Shown here in pieces: positions 54,146 to 62,337 of a stretch of 64,000 bases of DNA. Under the pieces are notes generated by a model. The model was not told where the DNA came from and did no database searches. It saw only the letters and a program-made list of their open reading frames with translations. Within the stretch, counting starts at the first letter, position 1. Every line of letters begins with the position of its first letter. The stretch comes from Curtobacterium sp. Leaf261 (GTDB lineage Bacteria > Actinomycetota > Actinomycetes > Actinomycetales > Microbacteriaceae). A program made the position numbers and the translations under genes. The stretch covers positions 424,915 through 488,914 of the forward strand of contig NZ_LMMJ01000008.1 of the NCBI RefSeq assembly GCF_001422205.1, in the 5' to 3' direction.

Positions 54146-54634
54146 ATGCGCATCCACCTCGGTACGGACCACGCCGGCCTCGAGTTCACGAAGACCCTGA
54201 TCACGCACCTCGGGGAACTCGGACACGAGGTCGTGGACCACGGACCGACCGAGTACGACCCGCTCGACGACTACCCCTCGTTCTGCATCAACGCCGCGTC
54301 CGCCGTCGTGCGCGACCAGCGTGCGGGGGTCGAGGCGCTCGGCGTGGTGTTCGGCGGTTCCGGCAACGGCGAGCAGATCGCGGCGAACAAGGTCGAGGGT
54401 GTCCGCGCGGCCCTCGTGTGGAACGAGTCCACGGCACTCCTCGCCCGCCAGCACAACGATGCGAACGTCATCTCGATCGGCGCTCGCCAGCACACCGTGG
54501 ACGAGGCGATCGACTTCATCGACCTGTTCATCAACGAGCCGTTCTCCGGCGAGGAGCGGCACGCCCGCCGCATCGCCCAGCTCGCGGAGTACGAGGAGAC
54601 CGGCCTCATCGCCGGCAAGCAGGTCGACCAGTAG
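54146..54634 (+). CDS. rpiB: Ribose-5-phosphate isomerase B
   Basis: 162 residues. GTDHAGLEFTKTLITHLGELGHEVVDHG carries the substrate-binding Asp-His pair, and GGSGNGEQIAANK the active loop; here a Glu in GNGEQ rather than the Cys of E. coli RpiB, as in the mycobacterial enzyme, is the expected base. ARQHNDANVISIGARQHT is the second signature. It interconverts ribulose-5-phosphate and ribose-5-phosphate in the pentose phosphate path. The start MRIHLGTDH is unambiguous. A Nei-type glycosylase gene follows 41 nt later and is perhaps co-transcribed. Confidence 0.94.
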   Translation: MRIHLGTDHAGLEFTKTLITHLGELGHEVVDHGPTEYDPLDDYPSFCINAASAVVRDQRAGVEALGVVFGGSGNGEQIAANKVEGVRAALVWNESTALLARQHNDANVISIGARQHTVDEAIDFIDLFINEPFSGEERHARRIAQLAEYEETGLIAGKQVDQ

Positions 54635-54675
54635 CGAGACGCCCGCCGTCAGGGGTACCGAGTAGACAGGACGGC

Positions 54676-55866
54676 ATGCCCGAGGGTCACTCCGTCCACC
54701 GCATCGCGCGCCAGTTCGCGCTCCACTTCGTCGGCCATGCCTGCACGATCTCCAGCCCTCAGGGTCGGTTCGCCGAGGGTGCGAGTGAGATCGACGGCCG
54801 CACCATGATCGGCGCACGAGCCGTCGGCAAGCAGATGTTCCTGGAGTTCGAGGGGGACCTGTTCCTCCGCGTGCACCTCGGGCTCTACGGGGCGTGGGAC
54901 TTCGCGGGGGAGATCTCCACGGACGCCGCGATGGCGAGTGCGAACGGTCGGATCGGGCAGACGAACCAGCACGGCACCGACGTCCAGCACGGCACCGACG
55001 TCCAGCAGAGCGACGTGGACAACACGGACGACGACGGCGCACACGTCACCGACACCGAGGGCGAGGACTCGCTCCGGAGCATCGGAGCCCCGCGGCGCTC
55101 CCGGTACCGGATGGCCGAGCAGGAGAAGGTCGAGACGCCGATCGAGGGGTTCCCGCCCGAGCCGATCGGCGCCGTGCGCGTCCGGATCCTCACCGAGAAC
55201 GCCGTCGCCGACCTCCGCGGACCGACCGCGTGCGTCGTCGCGACCCCGGAGGAGGCCCAGGCCGCCATCGACAAGCTCGGTCCGGACCCGATCAACGACC
55301 ACGGTCCGGAAGCCGAGCAGACCTTCGTCGACAACGTCCGGAAGCGCCGGGTCGAGATCGGCCAGCTGCTCATGGACCAGTCCGTCGTCAGCGGCATCGG
55401 CAACGTCTACCGCGCCGAGCTCCTGTTCCGCGCGCGGCTCGACCCGCACGTGCCGGGGGCCGAGGTCCCGGAGGCGATGCTCCGCGACCTCTGGCAGGAC
55501 TGGACGCGGCTGCTCGAGGACGGCGTCCGCATCGGGCAGATGATGACGATGGCGGACCTGTCGCCCGCGGCCTACCGGAAGGCGCTCCGCAGCCGTGCCG
55601 ATCGACACTGGGTGTACCACCGCGAGGGCCTGCCGTGCCGGGTGTGCGGGACGAACATCGTGCTCGAGGAGGTCGCCGGCCGGAAGCTGTACTGGTGCCC
55701 GAAGGACCAGGTGACCCCGAAGAAGCCCCGGACACGCAAGGCACCGGCCAAGAAGCCGGCCGCCAAGAAGCCGGCAGCCAAGAAGCCGGCAGCCAAGAAG
55801 CCGGCAGCCAAGAAGCCTGCCGCCAAGAAGCCGGCCGCCAACAAGCCGGCAGCCGAGAAGTCCTGA
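54676..55866 (+). CDS. nei: Fpg/Nei-family DNA glycosylase with a Lys/Ala/Pro tail
   Basis: 396 residues. The mature N-terminus PEGHSVHRIA supplies Pro1 and Glu2, the catalytic pair. The beta-sandwich domain (to about 190) has a Gln/Asp/His/Thr-rich insert near 93-130 (coded partly by an 18-nt repeat), and the helix-two-turn-helix reads SVVSGIGNVYRAELLFRA. The zinc finger is CRVCG then YWCPKDQ, so the fourth Cys of the usual finger is replaced by Asp. The last 40 residues are seven KKPAA repeats, as in histone H1-like tails. It removes oxidised bases in DNA. Start ATG 54676. Confidence 0.9.
   Translation: MPEGHSVHRIARQFALHFVGHACTISSPQGRFAEGASEIDGRTMIGARAVGKQMFLEFEGDLFLRVHLGLYGAWDFAGEISTDAAMASANGRIGQTNQHGTDVQHGTDVQQSDVDNTDDDGAHVTDTEGEDSLRSIGAPRRSRYRMAEQEKVETPIEGFPPEPIGAVRVRILTENAVADLRGPTACVVATPEEAQAAIDKLGPDPINDHGPEAEQTFVDNVRKRRVEIGQLLMDQSVVSGIGNVYRAELLFRARLDPHVPGAEVPEAMLRDLWQDWTRLLEDGVRIGQMMTMADLSPAAYRKALRSRADRHWVYHREGLPCRVCGTNIVLEEVAGRKLYWCPKDQVTPKKPRTRKAPAKKPAAKKPAAKKPAAKKPAAKKPAAKKPAANKPAAEKS
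55750..55854 (+). repeat. 15-nt tandem repeat, 7 copies, coding
   Basis: Seven units AAGAAGCCGGCAGCC (with C/A and T changes; the last begins AAC) encode KKPAA repeats at the end of the Nei-type glycosylase. Confidence 0.92.
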
Positions 55867-55882
55867 CCAAGCGCGGCCGGGC

Positions 55883-57406
55883 TCACCACCCGCGGTACGT
55901 CCACCGCCCGTCGACCGCGGTCCCGACGACCCGCATCGCGCGGAGTTCGTCGGATGAGGCGGCCAGCGGGTCACGCTCGACGAGCACCAGGTCGGCCACG
56001 TCCCCGACCGCGATGGTCGCACGCCCGTCGGTCGACGCCCGCCACGCGGTGAGCCGGTCGATCCGCTGCTCCGGGTGCCACGCCTCGCGGCCGTCCCGGT
56101 CCCGCCCGACCGCAGCCGCCATCGACACCCAGGGGTCGAGCGGCGCCACCGGTGCATCGGACCCGAGGCGGAGTCGAACGCCCGCGCGGGCCAGGTCGGC
56201 GAACGCGAACGCGCGGTCAGTCCGTCCAGCCCAGTAGCGGTCGGCGACGTCGCGGTCGTCCATCGCGTGCTCGGGCTGCACGGACGCGTCGACGCCGAGC
56301 CGCGCGAACCGGGCCACGTCCTCCGGGCGGAGGAGCTGCGCGTGCTCGATCGATCCACGCGTTCCGACCTGTTCGAACACGTCGAGGGCGAGGGAGTTCG
56401 CGCGGTCGCCGATCGCGTGCACGGCCGGGGTGAGACCGGCCGCGACAGCCCGACGCACCATCGCCACCACCTGGTCCTCGGGGAACGCGAGCACGCCGCG
56501 TGCGTGGTCGCCGTGCACGCCGTCGTAGGGGTCGTCCACGGCGGCGGTCCTGGTGTTGAGCGATCCGTCCGTGATCACCTTGAACGGTCCCATCCGGACG
56601 AGCCCGTGCGTCCCGGGTGCGACGTCGCCGGTACGGAGGCCGCGGTCGACCACCGCGTCGAGATCGGTCGGGTACGCCCCGGAACGGACCCGGAGTCCGT
56701 CGATGCCGCCATGGACACGGCGGGCCCAGCGGTCGAACCCGAAGCGCATCTCGAGGTCGACGACGCCGACCAGCCCGCGGGCCGAGGCAGCGTCCACCGC
56801 GGCGCCCACGTACTGATCGAGCTCTGAGTCCGGCACCGTCGAGATCGCGGTGCTGACGTCGAAGGCGTCCTGCTCACGGAGGAGCCCGGTCGGGTGCGCC
56901 GCGTTCGCCGGGTCGAACCGCGCGAGCGCGGCCCCGTTGCACCAGACCGCGTGCAGGTCACCGGAGACGACGACGATCGGGAGGGACGGTGCCGGTCCGC
57001 CGGGTCGGCTCAGGTGGTCGAGGAGGTCGCGGTGCGCACTGTCCGGCCACATGCCGTCGCGGAACCCGTAGGCGATGAGCGCGCCGCCGGTGAGTGCGTC
57101 CGCGGGATCGGTCCGCAGCACGTCCGCGAGCACCTCGGCGACCGCGGCGGCGCTCTCCGCTCCGGACACGTCGACACGGCGGCGGACCATGGACCACTGC
57201 TCGAAGTGGGTGTGGTGGTCCCAGAGCCCCGGGCCGACCCATGCGCCGTCGCCGTCGACGACCTCGACGGACCTGCCCGAGCCGGCCGTGTCGGAGACCG
57301 AGGCCGGTGTGACGGCGGTGATCCGGCCCTCCCGGACGAGGACGTCGGCAGGCGCACCACCGGTGCCGATCCTGCGGACGTTCCGGAGCAGGGTGCCGCC
57401 GCTCAT
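55883..57406 (-). CDS. Amidohydrolase, YtcJ-like
   Basis: 507 residues, amidohydrolase-3 type. WDHHTHFEQW carries the HxH metal pair near residue 63. A barrel Lys (FKVITDGSLN), then His in PAVHAIGDRA, His in SIEHAQLL and Asp in LGSDAPVAPLDP give the rest of a metal centre. This YtcJ-like subgroup includes N-substituted formamide deformylase and imidase relatives; substrate unknown. Cytoplasmic. ATG 57406 overlaps the stop of the PaiB-type gene (ATGA), so the two are co-translated. Confidence 0.9.
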   Translation of the reverse strand: MSGGTLLRNVRRIGTGGAPADVLVREGRITAVTPASVSDTAGSGRSVEVVDGDGAWVGPGLWDHHTHFEQWSMVRRRVDVSGAESAAAVAEVLADVLRTDPADALTGGALIAYGFRDGMWPDSAHRDLLDHLSRPGGPAPSLPIVVVSGDLHAVWCNGAALARFDPANAAHPTGLLREQDAFDVSTAISTVPDSELDQYVGAAVDAASARGLVGVVDLEMRFGFDRWARRVHGGIDGLRVRSGAYPTDLDAVVDRGLRTGDVAPGTHGLVRMGPFKVITDGSLNTRTAAVDDPYDGVHGDHARGVLAFPEDQVVAMVRRAVAAGLTPAVHAIGDRANSLALDVFEQVGTRGSIEHAQLLRPEDVARFARLGVDASVQPEHAMDDRDVADRYWAGRTDRAFAFADLARAGVRLRLGSDAPVAPLDPWVSMAAAVGRDRDGREAWHPEQRIDRLTAWRASTDGRATIAVGDVADLVLVERDPLAASSDELRAMRVVGTAVDGRWTYRGW

Positions 57407-58101
57407 GCGGACGCCGCCGTGTCGTCGATGGCGGAGGACGCGTCGTCGCCAGCGGGTGCCGCATCGCGGGCGTGGACCCGGCGCATCTCAGCCGCCAGCG
57501 CGGGCGAGGCGTACGGTCCATCGCCCTCGAGCCCGGCGACGATGTCGTCGACGACCTCCGGAGCCTTGTTCTGGCTGAGCTTCGCGCGGGCGTCGAACCG
57601 CGTGACCCGGATCCGGATGCCCACCGTGCCCCTGGCCATCCGGCGCGCGGTCTGCTCGTCCACGTCGAGGCTGACCGGGTCCGGCATCCGCTGCTCGAAG
57701 TGGTCGACGAGCTCGCCGAGCACCCGGAAGTTCTCCTCGTCGGAGAGGATCTCCGGGGTGCCCCAGAGGTGTGCCGTGACGTGGTTCCACGTCGGCACGA
57801 ACTGCTCGGCGGGGTACCACGCGGGGGAGATGTACCCGTGCGGTCCCTGCACGATGAGGAGCACCTCGTGCTGTCCGAGCTCGTGCGCGACCTCGTCCGG
57901 GCGGCCGACGTGGCTGACCAGGACGATGTCACGGCGGTCATCGCCGTCTCCGTCGCCGGACCGCTGCTCGACCAGGAACGGGTAGTGCGATGCGACGATG
58001 CCGGTCGACGTCGAGGACACGATGGTCACCCACGGGTTCTCGCGGACCAGGCGCTCGACCTCGTCCACGTCGGTCTGCAGGAAGTGCGGGGTGTGGCGCA
58101 T
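57403..58101 (-). CDS. paiB: PaiB-family FMN-binding negative transcriptional regulator
   Basis: 232 residues, split-barrel flavin-binding fold. The family signatures are HTPHFLQTDVDEVERLVRENPW near the start, FLVEQRSGDGDG-like loop, VVSHVGRPDEV-like VLVSHVGRP, IVQGPHGYISPAWYPA, TWNHVTAHLWGTP and the late KLSQNKAPE. In Bacillus PaiB helps repress sporulation and degradative enzymes; in actinobacteria the target is unknown and FMN/haem binding only is inferred. It is first of a two-gene unit with the amidohydrolase, so it may control or serve the same metabolite. The C-terminus is an Ala/Asp/Ser-rich tail. Confidence 0.88.
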   Translation of the reverse strand: MRHTPHFLQTDVDEVERLVRENPWVTIVSSTSTGIVASHYPFLVEQRSGDGDGDDRRDIVLVSHVGRPDEVAHELGQHEVLLIVQGPHGYISPAWYPAEQFVPTWNHVTAHLWGTPEILSDEENFRVLGELVDHFEQRMPDPVSLDVDEQTARRMARGTVGIRIRVTRFDARAKLSQNKAPEVVDDIVAGLEGDGPYASPALAAEMRRVHARDAAPAGDDASSAIDDTAASA

Positions 58102-58120
58102 GGAGTCAGCGTGGCACAGA

Positions 58121-58140
58121 CCCTCCCGGACACGGGAGGG
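58121..58140. terminator. Short hairpin in the paiB/dppA divergent region
   Basis: CCCTCCCG-gaca-CGGGAGGG, an 8-bp stem with a 4-nt loop, followed on the plus strand by GTTCTGTTTC. It sits 20 nt before the paiB start and may be an attenuator or a leader stem; its core resembles the dispersed palindromes but is shorter. Confidence 0.5.
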
Positions 58141-58172
58141 GTTCTGTTTCCCCGATGTTTCTTTCGTGTAAA

Positions 58173-58194
58173 GGTTTCAATGATCATTGAAACC
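58173..58194. promoter_or_regulatory. 22-bp perfect palindrome, operator candidate for the peptide ABC operon
   Basis: A perfect 22-bp A/T-rich palindrome centred on TGATCA (arms GGTTTCAATGA) stands 78 nt before the dppA ATG, in a stretch that contrasts with the GC-rich surroundings (58141-58215). It is a clear dyad operator; the regulator is not encoded in the window. Confidence 0.8.
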
Positions 58195-58271
58195 ACTGTT
58201 TACTCGGCGTACGTCGTTGTCATAGCTTGTGCCCACCCGGTCGGACGTACCGACCACGAGCGAGGAGCGAC

Positions 58272-59861
58272 ATGCGACGCAGCGCGATCGTGGCGATGGC
58301 CACGGCGGCAACGGTGGCACTGGTGGCCACCGGATGTTCCGCGAGCGGATCGGCCGACACCGGGTCCGGCTCGAAGCTGGTCTACGCCACCGGTGAGCCC
58401 GACCACCTGACCCCCGGGCGGCAGACCGTGGCCTTCGACCAGGTGATGAGCCTGTTCGCCCCGCTGACCCAGACCGACACCGAGGGCAAGCTCCACGACG
58501 TCGCCGCGAGGAGCGTCACGAGCGACGACGCCACCACGTGGACGATCACCCTGCGCGACGGCTGGAAGTTCAGCAACGGCGAGACCGTCACCCCCGAGAG
58601 CTACGTCAGGGCGTGGAACTACACCGCCTACGGCCCGAACGCGTGGGAGAACAGCGGCCAGCTCGCGTCCATCGTCGGGTACACCGACCTCAACCCGACC
58701 GAGGGCAAGCCCACCACCAAGGAGATGAGCGGGCTCAAGGTCACCGGCAAGGACACCTTCACGGTCACCCTGACGCACGCCGACAGCCAGTTCCCCCTCC
58801 AGCTCAGCCAGGCGCAGACCGGCTTCTACCCGATGCCGAAGGCCGCGTACTCGGACATCAAGGCGTACGACAAGGAGCCGATCGGCAACGGCCCGTACGA
58901 GATGACGGGTGCGTGGAAGGCGAACAAGGAGTTCACCGTCACGGCATGGTCGGGTTACGAGGGCACGAAGCCCGTCACCGACGAGGTCGCCTTCCGCAGC
59001 TACAGCGACATGGACACCGCGTACACCGACGTCCTCGCGGGCAACGCGGACGTGCTGTTCCTGCCGTCGGACAAGTACACGTCCGCCGCGAGCGACTTCG
59101 GGGACCGCCTGCACTCGTTCGGCGCCCCGGGCATCGACTACATCGGGTTCCCGCTCTGGGACGAGCAATACTCCAACCCGGACGTCCGTCGCGCGATCTC
59201 GATGTCGATCAACCGCAAGCAGGTCAACAAGGCGATCTACGGCGGACTCTACGAGCCGGCGACCGCCCTCACCCCGCCGAGCATGTCGGGCACCAAGGAG
59301 GGCATCTGCGGCGACGCGTGCGAGTTCGACCCCGCGGCGGCCAAGAAGCTCCTCGCGTCCGCCGGTGGGTTCGACGGGCAGATCACGCTGGTCTACCCGG
59401 GTGGCAACGGCCTCGACGCGCTGTACGAGGCGTACGCCAACCAGATCCGGCAGAACCTCGGCGTCGACACCGTCGCGAAGCCGACCACCGACTGGGCGTC
59501 GTACTACTCGACCCTGACCGACAAGACGGTCGCCGGGCCGCACTTCGGGCACTGGGGTGCGCTCTACACCTCGCAGCAGAACACCCTGCGCGCGCTCTTC
59601 ACGAGCGCCGGCGGGTGTGCAGCCTGCACCGGGTACTACCACGACGACGAGGTGGACTCGCTGCTCGGCAAGGCGGACTCGGCGTCGAGCCAGGCGGAGT
59701 CGAACAAGTACTACGAGCAGGTGCAGGAGAAGGTCCTCGAGGACTTCCCGGTCGTGCCGACGTTCTTCGACAAGTACTCCTACGTGACGAGCCAGAAGGT
59801 GACGAAGCTGCCCGAGGTAGCCGGGTCGCCGGTGCTCGCCCAGATCGCAGTGAGCAAGTGA
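58272..59861 (+). CDS. dppA: Peptide ABC transporter substrate-binding lipoprotein (family 5)
   Basis: 529 residues with GAGGAG 5 nt before ATG 58272. The lipobox VATGC puts the lipid-modified Cys at 22. The family 5 body shows GEPDHLTPGRQTVAFDQVMSLF, DGWKFSNGETVTPESYVRAWNYT, a KEPIGNGPYEMTGAWK-like hinge and RRAISMSINRKQVNKAIYGG. It captures peptides or amino-acid oligomers outside and hands them to the DppBC pore. First of a four-gene coupled unit; the stop codon lies inside a 21-nt tandem repeat that also supplies the next gene's start. Confidence 0.93.
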   Translation: MRRSAIVAMATAATVALVATGCSASGSADTGSGSKLVYATGEPDHLTPGRQTVAFDQVMSLFAPLTQTDTEGKLHDVAARSVTSDDATTWTITLRDGWKFSNGETVTPESYVRAWNYTAYGPNAWENSGQLASIVGYTDLNPTEGKPTTKEMSGLKVTGKDTFTVTLTHADSQFPLQLSQAQTGFYPMPKAAYSDIKAYDKEPIGNGPYEMTGAWKANKEFTVTAWSGYEGTKPVTDEVAFRSYSDMDTAYTDVLAGNADVLFLPSDKYTSAASDFGDRLHSFGAPGIDYIGFPLWDEQYSNPDVRRAISMSINRKQVNKAIYGGLYEPATALTPPSMSGTKEGICGDACEFDPAAAKKLLASAGGFDGQITLVYPGGNGLDALYEAYANQIRQNLGVDTVAKPTTDWASYYSTLTDKTVAGPHFGHWGALYTSQQNTLRALFTSAGGCAACTGYYHDDEVDSLLGKADSASSQAESNKYYEQVQEKVLEDFPVVPTFFDKYSYVTSQKVTKLPEVAGSPVLAQIAVSK

Positions 59862-59930
59862 CGGCTCGCAGTGAGCAAGTGACGGCTCGCAGTGAGCAAG
59901 TGACGGCTCGCGGTGAGCAAGTGACGGCTC
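59847..59930 (+). repeat. 21-nt tandem repeat, 4 copies, over a stop/start junction
   Basis: GCAGTGAGCAAGTGACGGCTC occurs at 59847, 59868, 59889 and 59910 (last copy GCGGTG). The first copy includes the TGA of dppA and the overlapping GTG of the peptidase gene. Every copy keeps a GTG in the peptidase frame (59858, 59879, 59900, 59921). Confidence 0.95.
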
Positions 59931-61405
59931 GCGGACTGCTCGGCACGGACGAGATCATCGACCTCGTCCGTGCGGTGCCCGAGCGCTCTGGGTTCCCGAC
60001 CGTCGACGACCTCGTCGCCCGGTTCGACCGACTGGCGGCCGAGCACCCGGCCGCGGCGGGCGGGGTCGTCGTCACCCGCATCGGCACGAGTCGCCTCGGG
60101 GAACCGATCCACTCGTACGCCGTCGGCCGCGGCGGCAACCAGGCCGTGATCGTCGGGGGCGTGCACCCGAACGAACCGATCGGGTCGTGGACGGCGCTGC
60201 ACCTCGCCGAGACGATGCTCACCGACCCCGCGCTCGCCGAACGCCTCGACACGACGTGGCACATCGTCCCGACGATCGACCCGGACGGCATGCGGCTCAA
60301 CGAGGCGTGGTTCGACGACCCGACCGATCGGGCGTTCTACTCGCGGCACTTCTACCGTCCGGCGCCGGACTCGCAGGTCGAGTGGACGTTCCCGACGAAC
60401 CACCGCGACGTCTACTTCGACGCGGTGCTCCCGGAGACCCTCGCGCTCATGCGGCTCATCGACGACGTCCGGCCCGGTCTCCTCGTCAGCCTGCACAACG
60501 GCGAGATGGGCGGCGTCTACTACTACCTGTCCGAGGACCTGCCCGACGTCATCGCGACGCTGCACGCGGTCCCGGCAGCGCTCGGGCTCCCGCTGGACAC
60601 GGGGGAGCCGGAGTCGCCGCACCTCGTCGCGATGGCACCCGCGGTGTTCCGGATGGACGGTGTCGAGACGGTCTACGACTACCTCGCCTCGCTCGGGGTC
60701 GATCCCCGTGAGCACATCAACGGGTCCTCGAGTGCGTCCTGGGCGCTCCGGCACGGCGCACTCTGCCTGGTCGCGGAGCTCCCGTACTGGCAGCACGCGG
60801 ACGCCGACGACCAGACGCCGACCGACGAGTCGTACGCAGACCTCGTCCGACGGACCGCAGGCGACATGGCCGTCACCGGCGCGTTCCTCGTCGAGGTCCT
60901 CACCGAGGCGGAGCCGCACCTGACCATCGAGACGCCCTTCCTCGAGGGGTCCCGCGCATTCGTCCCGATGCTCGGGCGTGGTGCCGAGACCGACCTCATC
61001 CGGGCCGACCGCGAGCCGGCGGACCGGATGGCGACGGTCGCCGAGCGCTTCGGCCTCGAGGACCTCGTGCGCTGCTTCCGCCTCCGCTACGGCGGGATGC
61101 TCCTCCGCGCGATCGAGGCCGAGACCGGCGCCGGCACCGCGTCGGCTCCACTCCGGCGGGTCGGCGAGCGCCTCCGGGCGACGTACGCCGCGTGGCAGGC
61201 CACCGCCGACATCGGTGCCGACCCGATCCCGGTCGCCGCTCTCGTCGGCGTGCAGTACGGCGCGGTCCTGGCCGCGGCGGCGCACGTCGCGGAGAGCGGC
61301 TCCGGTCGCCAGCGTGACCAGCAGCCGGTGGGGAGGCGCGGTGCGGCCCCGACCCGTGCCTCCAGTCCGTCACCGGTCGCGCCCGTCGGCGCAGGCCGCG
61401 TCTGA
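59858..61405 (+). CDS. M14-type zinc peptidase/amidohydrolase, cytoplasmic
   Basis: 515 residues if started at the first GTG (GTGA overlap with dppA); GTGs at 59879, 59900 and 59921 are equal alternatives. The zinc set is His and Glu in GGVHPNEPIGSW and His in LVSLHNGEMGG; a catalytic Glu is probable in CLVAELPYW. The short HPNE motif recalls the succinylglutamate desuccinylase/aspartoacylase branch of M14. No signal peptide, so it would act on the imported ligand inside the cell. The C-terminus (about 30 residues) is coded by a copy of the dispersed palindrome. Its stop TGA overlaps dppB (TGATG). Confidence 0.85.
   Translation: MTARSEQVTARSEQVTARGEQVTARGLLGTDEIIDLVRAVPERSGFPTVDDLVARFDRLAAEHPAAAGGVVVTRIGTSRLGEPIHSYAVGRGGNQAVIVGGVHPNEPIGSWTALHLAETMLTDPALAERLDTTWHIVPTIDPDGMRLNEAWFDDPTDRAFYSRHFYRPAPDSQVEWTFPTNHRDVYFDAVLPETLALMRLIDDVRPGLLVSLHNGEMGGVYYYLSEDLPDVIATLHAVPAALGLPLDTGEPESPHLVAMAPAVFRMDGVETVYDYLASLGVDPREHINGSSSASWALRHGALCLVAELPYWQHADADDQTPTDESYADLVRRTAGDMAVTGAFLVEVLTEAEPHLTIETPFLEGSRAFVPMLGRGAETDLIRADREPADRMATVAERFGLEDLVRCFRLRYGGMLLRAIEAETGAGTASAPLRRVGERLRATYAAWQATADIGADPIPVAALVGVQYGAVLAAAAHVAESGSGRQRDQQPVGRRGAAPTRASSPSPVAPVGAGRV
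61331..61362. repeat. Dispersed palindrome copy inside a coding end
   Basis: GGAGGC (61331) pairs with GCCTCC (61357), flanked by CCGGTG/CACCGG (61324-61375). It matches the family at 16170, 26487 and 53458 but lies in the last codons of the M14 gene. Confidence 0.6.
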
Positions 61406-62337
61406 TGCACACCGTGCTCGCCGTCGGTCGCCGCTTCGGCGGTCTGGTCATCGTGTTCCTCGGGGTCACGTTCCTCATCTACGCGATGACGTTCGCGCTG
61501 CCGGGGGACCCGATCCGCGCGCTCGGCGGCGACCGCCCGCTGACCGATGCGGTGGTCCGTGCCCTCCGGGCGGAGTACCACCTCGACCAGCCGCTCTGGG
61601 AGCAGTACCTGCAGTACATCGGCGGGCTCTTCCGCGGGGACTTCGGCACGGACTTCACGGGCGAGAGCGTCGGCGCGCAGATGGCGTCCCGCTGGCCGGT
61701 GACGATCACGCTCGCGCTGACGGCCTGGGTGCTCGAGATCGTGCTCGGCATCGGGCTCGGGGTGGTCTCCGCGCTCCGCCGAGGGACCGTGCTCGACCGG
61801 ACGGTGCTCGTCAGCACGATCGTCGTCGGCGCCGTTCCGGTGTTCGTGCTCGGCGTCGCCCTGCAGATCGTGTTCTCGGTGCGACTCCGGTGGTTCCCCG
61901 TCGCCGGCACCACGTCCGGGTGGCCGATGGCCTACATCCTGCCCGCCCTCGTGATCGCGCTCTTCGGGCTCGCCGCCGTGTCGCGGCTGACCCGGACGTC
62001 GATGCTCGAGACGCTCGACACCGACTACGTCCGGACGGCACGGGCGAAGGGGCTCGCCCCCGGCCGTGTCGTCGGCGTGCACGTGATGCGGAACTCCCTG
62101 ATCCCGACCGCGACGTACCTGGCGACCGACCTCGGGTACCTGATGGGCGGCACCGTCATCGTCGAGGGCATCTTCAACCTGCCGGGCGTCGGCAACCTGC
62201 TCTTCCAGGCGATCCGCTCGCACGAGGGCGCCACCGTCGTCGGGATCTCGACGGCGCTCATCCTCGTGTTCCTCGTCACGAGTGTCCTCGTGGACCTCCT
62301 GCACGCCGCCCTCGACCCGAGAGTGAGACGACGATGA
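61405..62337 (+). CDS. dppB: Peptide ABC transporter permease, DppB type
   Basis: 310 residues with six helices: one near 12-32, then about 95-120, 132-155, 170-190, 230-255 and 275-298. The N-terminal signature FLIYAMTFALPGDPIRAL and the EAA loop SRLTRTSMLETLDTDYVRTARAKG with GLAP match binding-protein-dependent permeases of family 5. With DppC it makes the pore. The ATG overlaps the peptidase stop. Partner ATPases (DppD/F) are not next to it and must lie beyond the window or elsewhere. Confidence 0.94.
   Translation: MHTVLAVGRRFGGLVIVFLGVTFLIYAMTFALPGDPIRALGGDRPLTDAVVRALRAEYHLDQPLWEQYLQYIGGLFRGDFGTDFTGESVGAQMASRWPVTITLALTAWVLEIVLGIGLGVVSALRRGTVLDRTVLVSTIVVGAVPVFVLGVALQIVFSVRLRWFPVAGTTSGWPMAYILPALVIALFGLAAVSRLTRTSMLETLDTDYVRTARAKGLAPGRVVGVHVMRNSLIPTATYLATDLGYLMGGTVIVEGIFNLPGVGNLLFQAIRSHEGATVVGISTALILVFLVTSVLVDLLHAALDPRVRRR

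Noticed and set aside
59847-59930. A CRISPR array
   Set aside because: The 21-nt units are head to tail with no spacers. The other arrays (1144, 8691, 35041, 55750, 63254) are also spacer-less, and there are no cas genes.
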